Shown here: positions 37,901-45,816 of the stretch, in pieces | Position numbering within the stretch: the first letter of the stretch is position 1 | How the letters are laid out: each line of letters starts with the position of its first letter | Assembly: GCA_964653075.1 (NCBI GenBank) | Contig: CAZZAX010000005.1 | Coordinates: 39,736 to 103,735, forward strand | Length of the DNA: 64,000 nt | Source: NIOZ-UU13 sp964653075 | GTDB taxonomy: Bacteria > Planctomycetota > Phycisphaerae > Sedimentisphaerales > Anaerobacaceae | Direction of reading: 5' to 3' | Program-made: the position numbers and the translations under genes | Notes under the pieces: generated by a model | Database searches by the model: none | What the model saw: the letters and a program-made list of their open reading frames with translations, nothing else | What the model was told of the DNA's origin: nothing

Positions 37901-39441
37901 ACAAAATCAATGTCGTGAAGAAAGTCAATACTATTAAGGCATTGTTCGAGACTAATGATATTAAACAGGCAGAATCAGACTGTGAAAAATTACTGCAAAA
38001 GAACCCAAATCACCCGGACATACAATTAATGTATGCAATGATTATGCTGCGGCTGAGAAATGAGCAGAAAGCTAATCCCATAATTGTAAAACTGCTGCAA
38101 AACTTCCCTAAACACCTCAGGGCACTGAATGATTTAGGGCTCATAGCGATGAAAGCCGGAGATAATAAAAAGGCCCTTAGATATTTCACCAAAGCATATA
38201 AATTCAATCCATGGGACAAGAAAACTACCATTAACTGCTATAACATATTGAAAATATCCGGCAAATACAAAGATGCGAAAATGCTTCTCTCAAATTATTT
38301 AACAAATGTCGGCGAAGATACCCAAATACTTCAGTTGTTCAGGGAAGCTGGGAATCTTATCACGAATACTTCTGCCGGAATCAATGTCATATCTCAAGAG
38401 GCATTAGAAAATAGGCAGGATGTATATTACGGGAGCAGCATGCCGCTGGTCAGTATAATAATGCCCGCTTATAATAGTGCCGATTATATTGGGCAAGCAA
38501 TTGAAAGCGTCCTGGCTCAGGACTACCAAAATTTCGAGTTGATAATTACTGACGACGGTTCTACTGACAACACTAAGGAAGTAATTCAGCGGTACAACGA
38601 CGAGCGAATCAGGTGCCTTTACCAGGAAAATAATGGCGTCTCCAGCGCACGAAACCTCGCGATAAGGGAATCCAAAGGACAGTATATTATGCCTTTGGAT
38701 GCAGACGATATGATGACATCGGACTTTATTACCAAGCACCTGGCGGAATTTCAAAAACATCCAGATGCCGACCTTATATATTGTGATGTTTTGTTGATTG
38801 ATAGGAATGATAATTCTATAAGGATAATGAAAAAGCCTGATTACCAGGACCGCAGACATCTGATTAGAGACCTGCTCCGAGCCGGCCATCCGATAGTTCC
38901 ATTCAGATTTGGGATAAAGAGAAGCGTTTTCGATAAAATCGGCTTTTATGATGAGGACTTGTTAATTGCTGAAGACTACGATATGATTAGACGTTTCGTA
39001 AAGGCCGGCCTCAAGGCCAATCATCTAAGCGAGCCGCTTCACCTAAGAAGAATGCATACTGACAGTCTTTCAACAAATTATTCCGCAAAAAAGGCAAAAT
39101 GTCATTTTGAGGTCATCAGGCGATTTGCTGATACATTCACGTATGATGAACTCTTCCCTGATGTTGCCTGGGATGAAATAGAACCCCGGATTAGGCAATT
39201 GCATGCTAAATGCCTGATTGCCGGGACTTATCTTGAATTAGGACAGGAGTATGTAAAGTCAAATGCTCTTGAATATTCAAAAACAGCTTTCGACCAGGCC
39301 TGTTCAGAGCTAAATGATTGCATAAAAATGGACCCGGAAAACCAGGGTTTGATGCAGTTATTCCAAAAGTCCAAACTGATACGAGCCAGATATGCCGGAG
39401 CACCTCGGCAAGTTGTTTCTAAAGAAATGCAAATATTGTAA
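34990..39441 (+). CDS. 1483-aa protein with three GT2-type domains, one GT4 domain and TPRs
   Basis: Domains in order (numbered from 34990). About 1-250: a GT2-like domain with LVDDNLFVRDF, without a classical DxD. About 275-500: GT2 (RISVIVPCYNHAYYLPEAV, IIVNDGSSDNTAEV, LPLDSDDMFER). About 545-625: TPR-like. About 630-980: GT4 (TIPNFIDINIYSP, IMFAGGLNPHKCIHILL, LPSILESFGLVTVEAQACG). About 985-1140: TPR. About 1155-1400: GT2 (VSIIMPAYNSADYIGQAI, IITDDGSTDNTKEV, MPLDADDM). The frame also allows GTG 34978, directly after the previous stop; ATG 34990 is preferred but neither has a strong ribosome site. It probably adds several sugars to one glycan. Confidence 0.82.
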   Translation: MNNIGGLIFSKDRTMQLRATLESLFLHCKDCDEISLTVLYKVSNLLHRQQYDDLKNRFGNVTFIEEQDFKQQTLGAIGTFEYILFLVDDNLFVRDFCLADVVRSLRYNHDSIGFSLRLGRNTDYCYMLSSQQALPKFRQAGSGILKYYWPGQQYDFGYPLEVSSSVYRVRDILELLVQLEFSNPNMLEGQMAANSQLYSQARSSLLCYECSVTFCNPVNVVQNVYENMHGTVNNYTYEELGDCFSQGMVVDVEKYTGFIPNAAHQEAKLYFKKAGDNVVRISVIVPCYNHAYYLPEAVKSIANQTYKHWECIIVNDGSSDNTAEVAKQLIAKYPDRDIRFIDKPHSGVSETRNMGIEAAGSEWILPLDSDDMFERTFMQKAVDIIQQEEKVDIVFANMQEFGASNGEWIPAEYSRTQVMFEDTMPYSSLYRKQLWRKVGGYDKLLSVIRQPEDWSFWISCSKYEPVVKRILEKLFLYRVDHQSVYHKMIKPNREVSWALLATCHPDLYPPHALAYAWELISNAPNNIVEKILIAPDKCPEHGLAYFWRALINKKQGNIDEAIKDCQTAVEKGIENDWQSVFVLMNWQKSLGDMVSAEECLKQLLSIRPEFEWAKNILKTPQQTDTPNRKKTKILFYFDRIGNLNNTSPAGTVIAVLNFARVFHSYNPDIKIYLTGDLVCYAEHYESFQVIPLPPHEQREQFITDYDVIFFATHVGYFKGLIKSSEQIWVLWQHCWEAGDKVTLSHSSDFDIVICLSELHKASLRERSFGDEKLITIPNFIDINIYSPKANSRKNHSIMFAGGLNPHKCIHILLDAFRLVRQQVKDTELHIYGDGQMWRGGDTYGNQLKSTKPEGAYFYGYVDNKDMPNIYSKHSLLCLPSILESFGLVTVEAQACGCIPIVNNVGGVAATLIDGQTGLLYSPNTPEKLAETIIKAIKSLDANSSIRQKAVSFAHNTFSTNKATEYILKLLDKINVVKKVNTIKALFETNDIKQAESDCEKLLQKNPNHPDIQLMYAMIMLRLRNEQKANPIIVKLLQNFPKHLRALNDLGLIAMKAGDNKKALRYFTKAYKFNPWDKKTTINCYNILKISGKYKDAKMLLSNYLTNVGEDTQILQLFREAGNLITNTSAGINVISQEALENRQDVYYGSSMPLVSIIMPAYNSADYIGQAIESVLAQDYQNFELIITDDGSTDNTKEVIQRYNDERIRCLYQENNGVSSARNLAIRESKGQYIMPLDADDMMTSDFITKHLAEFQKHPDADLIYCDVLLIDRNDNSIRIMKKPDYQDRRHLIRDLLRAGHPIVPFRFGIKRSVFDKIGFYDEDLLIAEDYDMIRRFVKAGLKANHLSEPLHLRRMHTDSLSTNYSAKKAKCHFEVIRRFADTFTYDELFPDVAWDEIEPRIRQLHAKCLIAGTYLELGQEYVKSNALEYSKTAFDQACSELNDCIKMDPENQGLMQLFQKSKLIRARYAGAPRQVVSKEMQIL

Positions 39442-39461
39442 GCAAATATACGATAAATAGT

Positions 39462-39488
39462 TAAGCAAAAAGTGTTATTGAACGATAA
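39462..39488 (+). promoter_or_regulatory. Weak σ28-type promoter candidate for fliD
   Basis: TAAGCAAA-N11-AACGATAA against the consensus TAAAGTTT-N11-GCCGATAA. The -10 part matches six of eight (CGATAA exact), the -35 part is poor. A second possible site is CAAATATT-N11-TACGATAA at 39430-39456, partly inside the preceding gene. fliD starts 88 bp downstream and is a usual σ28 target. Confidence 0.35.
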
Positions 39489-39575
39489 TAACTCACATGT
39501 GGGTCGGACGTTAGTTTTATTTGTACATTTTCGTGAAGAGAAGATATGAAAACTTAAATCAAAAGGCAGGCAAAG

Positions 39576-41945
39576 ATGTCAACTTTACGTCTTCCAGGGC
39601 TTTTAACAGGAATAGATACAGCTAAACTCATCGAGCAAATGATGGCTATCGATCGTCGTTCACTCAATGTGTACGAAGAGCGAAAAAGCATGTGGGAAGA
39701 GAGACAGGAGGCCCTGAGCACCCTGGAAACCAAACTCAGAAACTTGAGAAGCTCGGTTCGTGCTCTTTCCGATGCCGATGCTCTTCGCGCTTTTTCAATA
39801 GCTTCCAGTGATACCGATAAATTGACTGCCGACGCATCCAACAATGCTTTTGAAGGTAATCACAACGTTGTAATCAATCAGTTAGCCACCTCCGAAAGGT
39901 GGGTTCACACAAACGGTAAAGAATACGCCGAGGATTATGTGGGAGCAGGCACCTTTATATACTCATACAACAATAAAGAAACAACAATGACAACCACAGC
40001 GACCACAACTCTGACAGGCCTGGTCGGTTTAATTAATAACGATGCAAACAATCCCGGTGTTACGGCCAGCCTGTTATATTATAACAATGCTTATCACCTG
40101 GTCATGAACGGCAATGATGCCGGCTTGGATTACCGAATCACCATCAACGCAAGCAGCACAGAAATCTGGCAGGCTGATAATGCGTTTACAGTTGGAAGCG
40201 ACAATGCGACGCTAAGTTCAAAAATCACAGCACTCGACCAGTTCAGTGGAACGGCCGATAGTGACGATGTTATTGAAATAACCGGCACAGACCATAACGG
40301 AAATGCTATCACTCAGGTTAATCTTAGCATTAATGATAATACCAAAATCAGCCATCTTATTGATGAGATTAATGATGCCTTTGATGGAATAGCCAAAGCG
40401 ACACTCGAAAACGGAGAGATTGTTTTAACTGATAAAACAGCCGGAGCAAGCAGCCTTTCCATCTCTTTGACATACAACAATGGAGGTGATGGCAGCTCGA
40501 GCATGACTTTGCCGACCATGGCGTTTTCAACAGAAGGTGGAAACACAACGGCAGACCTTACAGGCTTTGCCGGCTCAGACTTTATTCAAACCCAATCAGC
40601 CCAGAATTCACTGATTAAAGTAGATGGCTATCCTCCAGATTCAACAGCGACTTCTGAATTGCAGACAATGAGCCGTGCTTCGAGTCCGACCGGAGGCACT
40701 TACACCTTAACTTATGAAGGACAAACAACCGACGCCATCGCTTATAATTCACCTCTAACTGGTGACGGCAGTATCCAGTTGGCTTTAGAGTCTTTGTCAA
40801 CCATTAATCCCGGCGATATAACTGTCGGCGGAGACGCCAACGGTTTAGCCGATGGTGACGTAACATTTACATTCAGCACTAACCTGGGAGACGTCAGTAT
40901 GATTTATGCCGACGGCAGCAACCTTGTGGACGCTGGAGATCCTACCGTTGCCGAAACAACAAAGGGCGTCGCAGCTTACATGAGCAGAAGCTCCAATACG
41001 GTAGATGACGTCGTTTACGGCGTAGCGCTGCATCTGCACGATACAACCGATGCCAACGGAGAGGAGCTGACTTTAACCAGAGATATCCAATCGGTAAAAG
41101 ACAAAATAAGCAAAATGGTCGATGGCTATAATTTTGCCGTCGAATTTATTAAGGAAAAGACCGGTTATAATGATGTCCTAAAAACTGCCGGTATCCTGAT
41201 GGGAGATTACGTCGTTTCGACAATAAAGCAGCAAATTCGCTCGCCTCTTATCACCCAGACTAATGGATTTATAGAGGATATCGACACATTCCTGACACCG
41301 GGTCATCTCGGTTTTAATGTCGATAGAGAAGGACTACTGAGTTTTGATGCGAATGTCTTTGATGAAGCAATAGCTGAAGATTATATGAGTGTACTGGCCA
41401 TAATCGGAGCAGACAAGAGCGGCAGCAGCGACAGTAATGCTATCGAATTTTACGGCGCCAGCAGCGATTATACCACAGCAGGCAGCTACGATGTTGAGGT
41501 GGTTGTAAGCAGCGGAGAAATCACAAGCGCCAAAATCAAACTCTCAACTGAATCAACCTACCGTAATGCAACATACAGCGGCAATATCGTTACAGGCATC
41601 AGCACTTTCGATGATAATGGGAACCCTACGTACCCCGAGAATTCTCTTCAGCTCAGCGTTGACTTAAGTCAGAATGGCACTTTCACTGCCACCGTCATGG
41701 TAAAGCAGGGATTTGCCGGCGCAATAGAGAATGTGCTGGATAAAATGCTAAAGGTAACAACCGGTTCCATCCAAATCGACCAGAAACACATGGACGACCA
41801 AATAGAAGCTCTACAGGACAAAATCGACAGAGAAGAAGATCTCCTTACCAAAAGAGAAGAGAGATTGATAGCTCGATTCAGCCGTCTTGAGAGAAATCTT
41901 GCTTTGATACAACGACAGATGAGTTTGTTAGGTCTCGGAGTGTAA
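39576..41945 (+). CDS. fliD: FliD, filament cap protein
   Basis: 789 aa. The N-terminal signature LRLPGLLTGIDTAKLIEQMM, then a coiled-coil region (about 25-70), is the FliD_N domain. Residues about 440-600 include the FliD_C pattern (LTRDIQSVKDKISKMVDGYN, a GYNDVLKTAGILMGD segment, HLGFNVDREGLLSFD). The C-terminus (about 735-789) is a coiled coil with Glu/Arg heptads ending SRLERNLALIQRQMSLLG. FliD is exported and caps the filament so that flagellin can insert. It is longer than enterobacterial FliD (about 470 aa), through an enlarged Thr/Ser-rich middle. It is the first flagellar gene after the glycan island, convergent with flhB. Confidence 0.93.
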   Translation: MSTLRLPGLLTGIDTAKLIEQMMAIDRRSLNVYEERKSMWEERQEALSTLETKLRNLRSSVRALSDADALRAFSIASSDTDKLTADASNNAFEGNHNVVINQLATSERWVHTNGKEYAEDYVGAGTFIYSYNNKETTMTTTATTTLTGLVGLINNDANNPGVTASLLYYNNAYHLVMNGNDAGLDYRITINASSTEIWQADNAFTVGSDNATLSSKITALDQFSGTADSDDVIEITGTDHNGNAITQVNLSINDNTKISHLIDEINDAFDGIAKATLENGEIVLTDKTAGASSLSISLTYNNGGDGSSSMTLPTMAFSTEGGNTTADLTGFAGSDFIQTQSAQNSLIKVDGYPPDSTATSELQTMSRASSPTGGTYTLTYEGQTTDAIAYNSPLTGDGSIQLALESLSTINPGDITVGGDANGLADGDVTFTFSTNLGDVSMIYADGSNLVDAGDPTVAETTKGVAAYMSRSSNTVDDVVYGVALHLHDTTDANGEELTLTRDIQSVKDKISKMVDGYNFAVEFIKEKTGYNDVLKTAGILMGDYVVSTIKQQIRSPLITQTNGFIEDIDTFLTPGHLGFNVDREGLLSFDANVFDEAIAEDYMSVLAIIGADKSGSSDSNAIEFYGASSDYTTAGSYDVEVVVSSGEITSAKIKLSTESTYRNATYSGNIVTGISTFDDNGNPTYPENSLQLSVDLSQNGTFTATVMVKQGFAGAIENVLDKMLKVTTGSIQIDQKHMDDQIEALQDKIDREEDLLTKREERLIARFSRLERNLALIQRQMSLLGLGV

Positions 41946-42020
41946 TATAAGAGCAGCAATGTAATGTAATGTGGATTTTCATCCGGTGTGTTATTGGAGC
42001 CGGCACCCAAAAACATATTG

Positions 42021-43097
42021 TCAGGTCTGGAAACTTGCTTTTCTACGGCGTAAACGATAAATCATAGCTAACACTTCCGCTACCGCCACGTACAAAGTCT
42101 CGGGTATCGGATCACCGAGTTTGACCGTTGAATATATTGTTCTGGCCAACTCCGGCCTTCTTATAATAGGCACACCGTAAGCCCGGGCAATTTCCCTGAT
42201 TTTCTCCGCCAAATGGTCTGCCCCTTTAGCAACCATAACCGGCGATTCCATAGTTTTAGCATCATATTGCAGTGCTACAGCTACGTGTGTTGGGTTTACA
42301 AGAACCACACTGGCTTTAGGCACTTCTTGCAACATACGCTTGAGGGCCGCCTGGAACTGGACTTGCCGGATTCGGCTTCTAACCTCGGGCGAACCTATCG
42401 TATCCCTCAGTTCTTCCTTAACTTCCTGCTTCGTCATCTTCAATTCCTGGATGTATTTCCATTTCTGATAGTAGGCATCAGCAATCCCCATTACCAACAG
42501 TATAATGCCAATGCGTATCATCAGGCCAAGAATTATCTTTGCGATAACTATGAGTATCTGCGCAGACCAGGCCCATCGAAGGGTAGCGAGCATATCGAGC
42601 CTGCTCTTAAGATAGAACCAAACGATGAGTGAGATAAAAAGAAGCTTTAGAACAGATAATAAAAGCTTCACCAGGGAGCGTGTGTTTACAAGTTTTTGTA
42701 ATCCTGTAATCGGATTGAATTGGTCAAACTTAAATTCTAATGCTCCCGGCGAATAATTCAGCCCGCTTATAGCTACGCTGGATATAAAAGAGCCCGCAGC
42801 AAGTGCAGCTAAAATGGGGCAGATAACAAGTATCATATCGACAGTTTTTCTACCAACGAAATCCAAAAATCCTCTGCTATCCGCAAAAACGCCATTTTCA
42901 CAGGACATTCCCTGCCGAATTTGCACCATAAACCATTGCAGCAAATCAGGAGCCAAAAAAGCAACCATTGCCACCAACACCAGCAGCGTTACAATCGATG
43001 TCAACTCCTGGCTCTGCGGTACCTGCCCTTTGCCTTTGGCTCTCGACAATCTCCTGGTTGTTGGCTGTTCTGTCCTTTCGGCAGCTTGCTCCGGCAT
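42021..43097 (-). CDS. flhB: FlhB, export-gate substrate-specificity switch
   Basis: 358 aa. The N-terminal cytoplasmic start is MPEQAAERTEQPTTRRLSRA, the usual EKTEKATPKRL-like motif. Four transmembrane segments follow (about 30-50, 80-100, 140-160, 180-205). The cytoplasmic C-domain has the autocleavage motif NPTH (VVLVNPTHVAVALQYD) and the GADHLAEKIREIA region. FlhB switches the gate from rod/hook to filament substrates, with FliK. The gene is last in the fliO-P-Q-R-flhB unit. flhA, which often follows flhB, is not in the window. Confidence 0.95.
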   Translation of the reverse strand: MPEQAAERTEQPTTRRLSRAKGKGQVPQSQELTSIVTLLVLVAMVAFLAPDLLQWFMVQIRQGMSCENGVFADSRGFLDFVGRKTVDMILVICPILAALAAGSFISSVAISGLNYSPGALEFKFDQFNPITGLQKLVNTRSLVKLLLSVLKLLFISLIVWFYLKSRLDMLATLRWAWSAQILIVIAKIILGLMIRIGIILLVMGIADAYYQKWKYIQELKMTKQEVKEELRDTIGSPEVRSRIRQVQFQAALKRMLQEVPKASVVLVNPTHVAVALQYDAKTMESPVMVAKGADHLAEKIREIARAYGVPIIRRPELARTIYSTVKLGDPIPETLYVAVAEVLAMIYRLRRRKASFQT

Positions 43098-43117
43098 AAT
43101 ATATTCCCGATGTTAGT

Positions 43118-43870
43118 CTACAAGGGCAGTAGTTTGCCCATCCAATCAGCGAATTCGGCCACAAAGGTATTTATGAAAGGTAAAAAAATCGCCACCATTA
43201 ACAAACCCATACCTACACGCATTGGTAAACTGATAAATAAAATGTTCATTTCCGGAATCATACGTGCAAAGACAGCCAATACAACCATCAACAACAAGAA
43301 CGCTGCCAATATAGGTGCGGACAATTTGAGGCCGGCCATTAATAATGTCGAACCAGCCTTAATTATGCCGCCGGCCAAAACAGGTATTGTCGGGATACTG
43401 CCAGCAGGAAACGTCTCGTAACTTCGAGAGATAATCAATAAAAACAAATGATGACCGTTAGCGCTGAGAAATAAGAGTATAAATATCATCTCCAACAGGG
43501 CGCCCAGCGCCTGAGTGTTCTCACCACTTAATGGATCCAATATTTGAGCCATAGCTAAACCCATTTGCCGTTCGATAATGCGCCCGCTGAATTTAACCGA
43601 GGCAAATACAAAAGCAACTATCAGGCCAAGGGCCAGCCCATAGGTAGCTTCGTTGGTCAGAAGCAACACTGACTCGACTACAGAGACTTGCTTTGACTCG
43701 ATGGGTACAGGTATTATCATGGAGAAAAAGACCGTTACCAGAATAGTCATCGCAACCTTTATCCTGACAGGAATACTTTTCCACCCAAAAACAGGAAGTA
43801 TCAAAAAAAATGCTGAAATCCTCGTCAGCACCATTACAAAACCAAGTAGTTTTTCGTTTATCAGCTCCAT
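43118..43870 (-). CDS. fliR: FliR, export-gate membrane protein
   Basis: 250 aa from the ATG at 43870, which begins MELINEKLLGFVMVLTRISA, the usual FliR start. The frame is open to 43924 (18 more codons), but that extension is unlike FliR and lies partly in the fliQ-fliR gap. Six hydrophobic segments are visible. Signatures: ARISAFF-like N-terminus, RIKVAMTILVTVFFSMI, SGRIIERQMGLAMAQILDP and ISLPMRVGMGLLMVAIFLPF. FliR forms the core of the export gate with FliP and FliQ. It follows fliQ by 80 bp and precedes flhB by 20 bp. Confidence 0.93.
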   Translation of the reverse strand: MELINEKLLGFVMVLTRISAFFLILPVFGWKSIPVRIKVAMTILVTVFFSMIIPVPIESKQVSVVESVLLLTNEATYGLALGLIVAFVFASVKFSGRIIERQMGLAMAQILDPLSGENTQALGALLEMIFILLFLSANGHHLFLLIISRSYETFPAGSIPTIPVLAGGIIKAGSTLLMAGLKLSAPILAAFLLLMVVLAVFARMIPEMNILFISLPMRVGMGLLMVAIFLPFINTFVAEFADWMGKLLPL

Positions 43871-43950
43871 ACTTTTTCTGCAACCAAATCCCCGCAGATT
43901 GCGATAAGAAGTGCTGGTTTGCAAGTAATTGTTTACTTTTGCCCTTATCT

Positions 43951-44220
43951 TCAGTGTACGATATTACGGATATGCCCGAACATTTCGTTCGTAAATCTAA
44001 GTACCACTTCCAAGAGCCAACCACCACAAATCAACATTACGGCACCAACAGCCAGAAGCTTAGGTACTATAGTTAAGGTCATATCACGTATGGAAGTAAC
44101 CGCCTGAAACAATGTCATTGCCACTCCGACAACCATACATGTTAGCAAAATCGGAGCGGCTAAAAGCAAAGCCGTCTCGAGAGTATGCCGGCCCAGGTAA
44201 AGAATAAAACTACTATCCAT
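43951..44220 (-). CDS. fliQ: FliQ, export-gate membrane protein
   Basis: 89 aa from ATG 44220, the normal FliQ length. The frame is open 21 codons further upstream, but GAGGT 7 nt before 44220 supports the shorter form. Two transmembrane segments are seen (LLLAAPILLTCMVVGVAMTL and VPKLLAVGAVMLICGGWLL), with the family motif FQAVTSIRDMTLTIVPKL between them. FliQ packs around the FliP/FliR core in the export gate. The original apparent length (110 aa) would be unusual for the family. Confidence 0.93.
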   Translation of the reverse strand: MDSSFILYLGRHTLETALLLAAPILLTCMVVGVAMTLFQAVTSIRDMTLTIVPKLLAVGAVMLICGGWLLEVVLRFTNEMFGHIRNIVH

Positions 44221-44291
44221 AATTTGTACCTCGTATATCCCCAGGTTTGTCGGCCTGCGGTTTGCTGAGCGCAGAGATTCCAAATATGATG

Positions 44292-45128
44292 TTATCTGAA
44301 ACTCAGACTTAAACTCTCCGCCAGTAATCCCCAGCCGTCAACCAGAATAAATAATATCAGCTTCAAGGGCAGTGAAATCATCATCGGAGGCAGCAGCATC
44401 ATGCCCGCACTAAGTAAAACACTTGCAATAACCATATCCATCAGAAGAAAGGGAATAAACAAAAGACAGCCTATTTCAAATGCAGTGCGGAATTCACTGA
44501 TGATAAATGCCGGAATAACTATATGTAAATCTATATCCATAAGACTTGTTGGGGGATCTATCTTTGCCATCCGAACAAAAAGAGCTAAATCGGCTTCTCT
44601 GCTCTGCCGAAGCATAAATTCCTTGAAACAATTACCTGCCCTGGTACCCGCAGTTTGAAAGTTAATCTCGTTAGCAAGATAAGGCTTAATGGCCATTGTG
44701 TTCGTCTTGGTAAACGTGGGGGCCATTGTATAAAGTGTAAGAAACAAAGCTAAACCCATCATTGCAATGGTAGGAGGAATGCTCTGTGTGGTCAAAGCTC
44801 GCCGAATAAAAGACAAAACAATAGCTATTCTCGTAAAGGATGTCATCATTACCAAAAGACTCGGCAGGATCGCCAGGCCGGTAAAGATGATTACAAGCTT
44901 GACAGGTGTTGACCAATCTTTGCTGCTGTTATTGTTGGTCGTGGCCTTATCTATGAACGTCATCAAATCCGCAAGGCTTGGAACACCGTTAGCCGGGTCA
45001 CTTGTTGCGGAAGTGTCGTCAAGCTGCACCACCGGCTTTGGGCTCGCTTTGATATCCTGACCAAAAGAGGAATCAGCAGGCATCACAACAAACACAAGAA
45101 AAAACATTTTAATAAGCTTACCAGCCAT
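44292..45128 (-). CDS. fliP: FliP, export-gate membrane protein
   Basis: 278 aa from ATG 45128. A TTG four codons upstream is also in frame but overlaps the ribosome site (TGAGGAT). An N-terminal signal peptide is visible (about 1-25). The protein carries LVIIFTGLAILPSLLVMMTSF, TRIAIVLSFIRRALTTQ and, near the C-terminus, LIxFPFLxMDMVIASVLLSAGMM-like and MMISLPLKLILFILVDGW. The FliP family signatures are therefore well conserved. FliP pentamers with FliR and FliQ form the export channel. It is 71 bp before fliQ. Confidence 0.95.
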   Translation of the reverse strand: MAGKLIKMFFLVFVVMPADSSFGQDIKASPKPVVQLDDTSATSDPANGVPSLADLMTFIDKATTNNNSSKDWSTPVKLVIIFTGLAILPSLLVMMTSFTRIAIVLSFIRRALTTQSIPPTIAMMGLALFLTLYTMAPTFTKTNTMAIKPYLANEINFQTAGTRAGNCFKEFMLRQSREADLALFVRMAKIDPPTSLMDIDLHIVIPAFIISEFRTAFEIGCLLFIPFLLMDMVIASVLLSAGMMLLPPMMISLPLKLILFILVDGWGLLAESLSLSFR

Positions 45129-45160
45129 TAATATCCTCAATTACTATCCATTTCCACCGC

Positions 45161-45610
45161 TTACAACTCCGCGAAGGCACTTGTTAAATCGGCCAATTTC
45201 GTGATGTTTTCATTTGTACTGCCTATAAGGAACCTTCGTTCCCCTATCTCAAGCAGATGCACAGCCTTGCGGGACCCGAGGTGGACGGTTTCAACAATAC
45301 GAATCTCTTTGCCGGAAAGGTTGCTAATCTTTGGCAAAAATCTTTTTGAAACGTAAATCCCACCTGCACCCAGAGCTGCAAGAAACAAAACCGAAACCAT
45401 AAATTTAAAAAACAACTCTCGGGTACCGGGCCCATTTTTCGTATTTGTTAAAAAATCGGGATCATTCTCAAATAAAGAATGAGATTTTGATTCTGCATTT
45501 TCCAATTCTGTTCCTTCGGTAGCTGATCGGGCCGAGCAGACCAAAAGTACACCGAAGCCCAAAACAACTGTTATAAAAAAAACAACGACTTTTTTTCTGG
45601 ATCGCGTCAT
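45161..45610 (-). CDS. fliO: FliO, export-gate assembly protein
   Basis: 149 aa from ATG 45610; the open frame continues to a TTG at 45628, which is less likely. Neither has a strong ribosome site. An N-terminal hydrophobic segment (residues 8-27) is followed by a Glu/Ser-rich stretch and a second hydrophobic segment (about 75-95, FKFMVSVLFLAALGAGGIY). The C-terminal part has the FliO-like IRIVETVHLGSRKAVHLLEIGERRFLIG, typical of the FliO beta-rich domain. FliO aids FliP assembly and is variable between phyla. It is first in the fliO-flhB unit, with a σ54-type site about 90 bp upstream. Confidence 0.85.
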   Translation of the reverse strand: MTRSRKKVVVFFITVVLGFGVLLVCSARSATEGTELENAESKSHSLFENDPDFLTNTKNGPGTRELFFKFMVSVLFLAALGAGGIYVSKRFLPKISNLSGKEIRIVETVHLGSRKAVHLLEIGERRFLIGSTNENITKLADLTSAFAEL

Positions 45611-45701
45611 ATCCCAAAATACCAACAATGATTCTCAGGCTCCCTGTTTATACCGGACAGCAGTTCGGCAGACAAATTGAGCCTCATCTGATGATTTAGT
45701 A

Positions 45702-45717
45702 TGCAAATATCGTGCCG
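45702..45717 (-). promoter_or_regulatory. σ54-type promoter for fliO-fliP-fliQ-fliR-flhB
   Basis: Read on the minus strand: CGGCAC-GATAT-TTGCA. It fits TGGCAC-N5-TTGCW with only the first base different. It lies in the gap between the fliO start and the end of the motB-like gene upstream, about 92 bp before fliO. It is the only good σ54 match in that gap. Confidence 0.68.
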
Positions 45718-45816
45718 AAATACAAAAATGGCAATTAGTAGGCTTTTAGCAGGTTTTTAATATAAGAATTGGCATATAATCGTACAAAATGTCGAAAAAC
45801 TTTACACGGCCTTAAA

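Noticed and set aside
41959..41973. ATGTAATGTAATGT short tandem repeat between fliD and flhB
   Set aside because: Only about three units; too short to be meaningful.
42318..42332. AGGCAC...TTGCA resembling a σ54 site inside flhB
   Set aside because: The spacer is 3 bp instead of 5, and it lies within a coding region.
42921..43421. 166-codon + strand frame opposite flhB/fliR
   Set aside because: It is a shadow of two well-conserved minus-strand genes.
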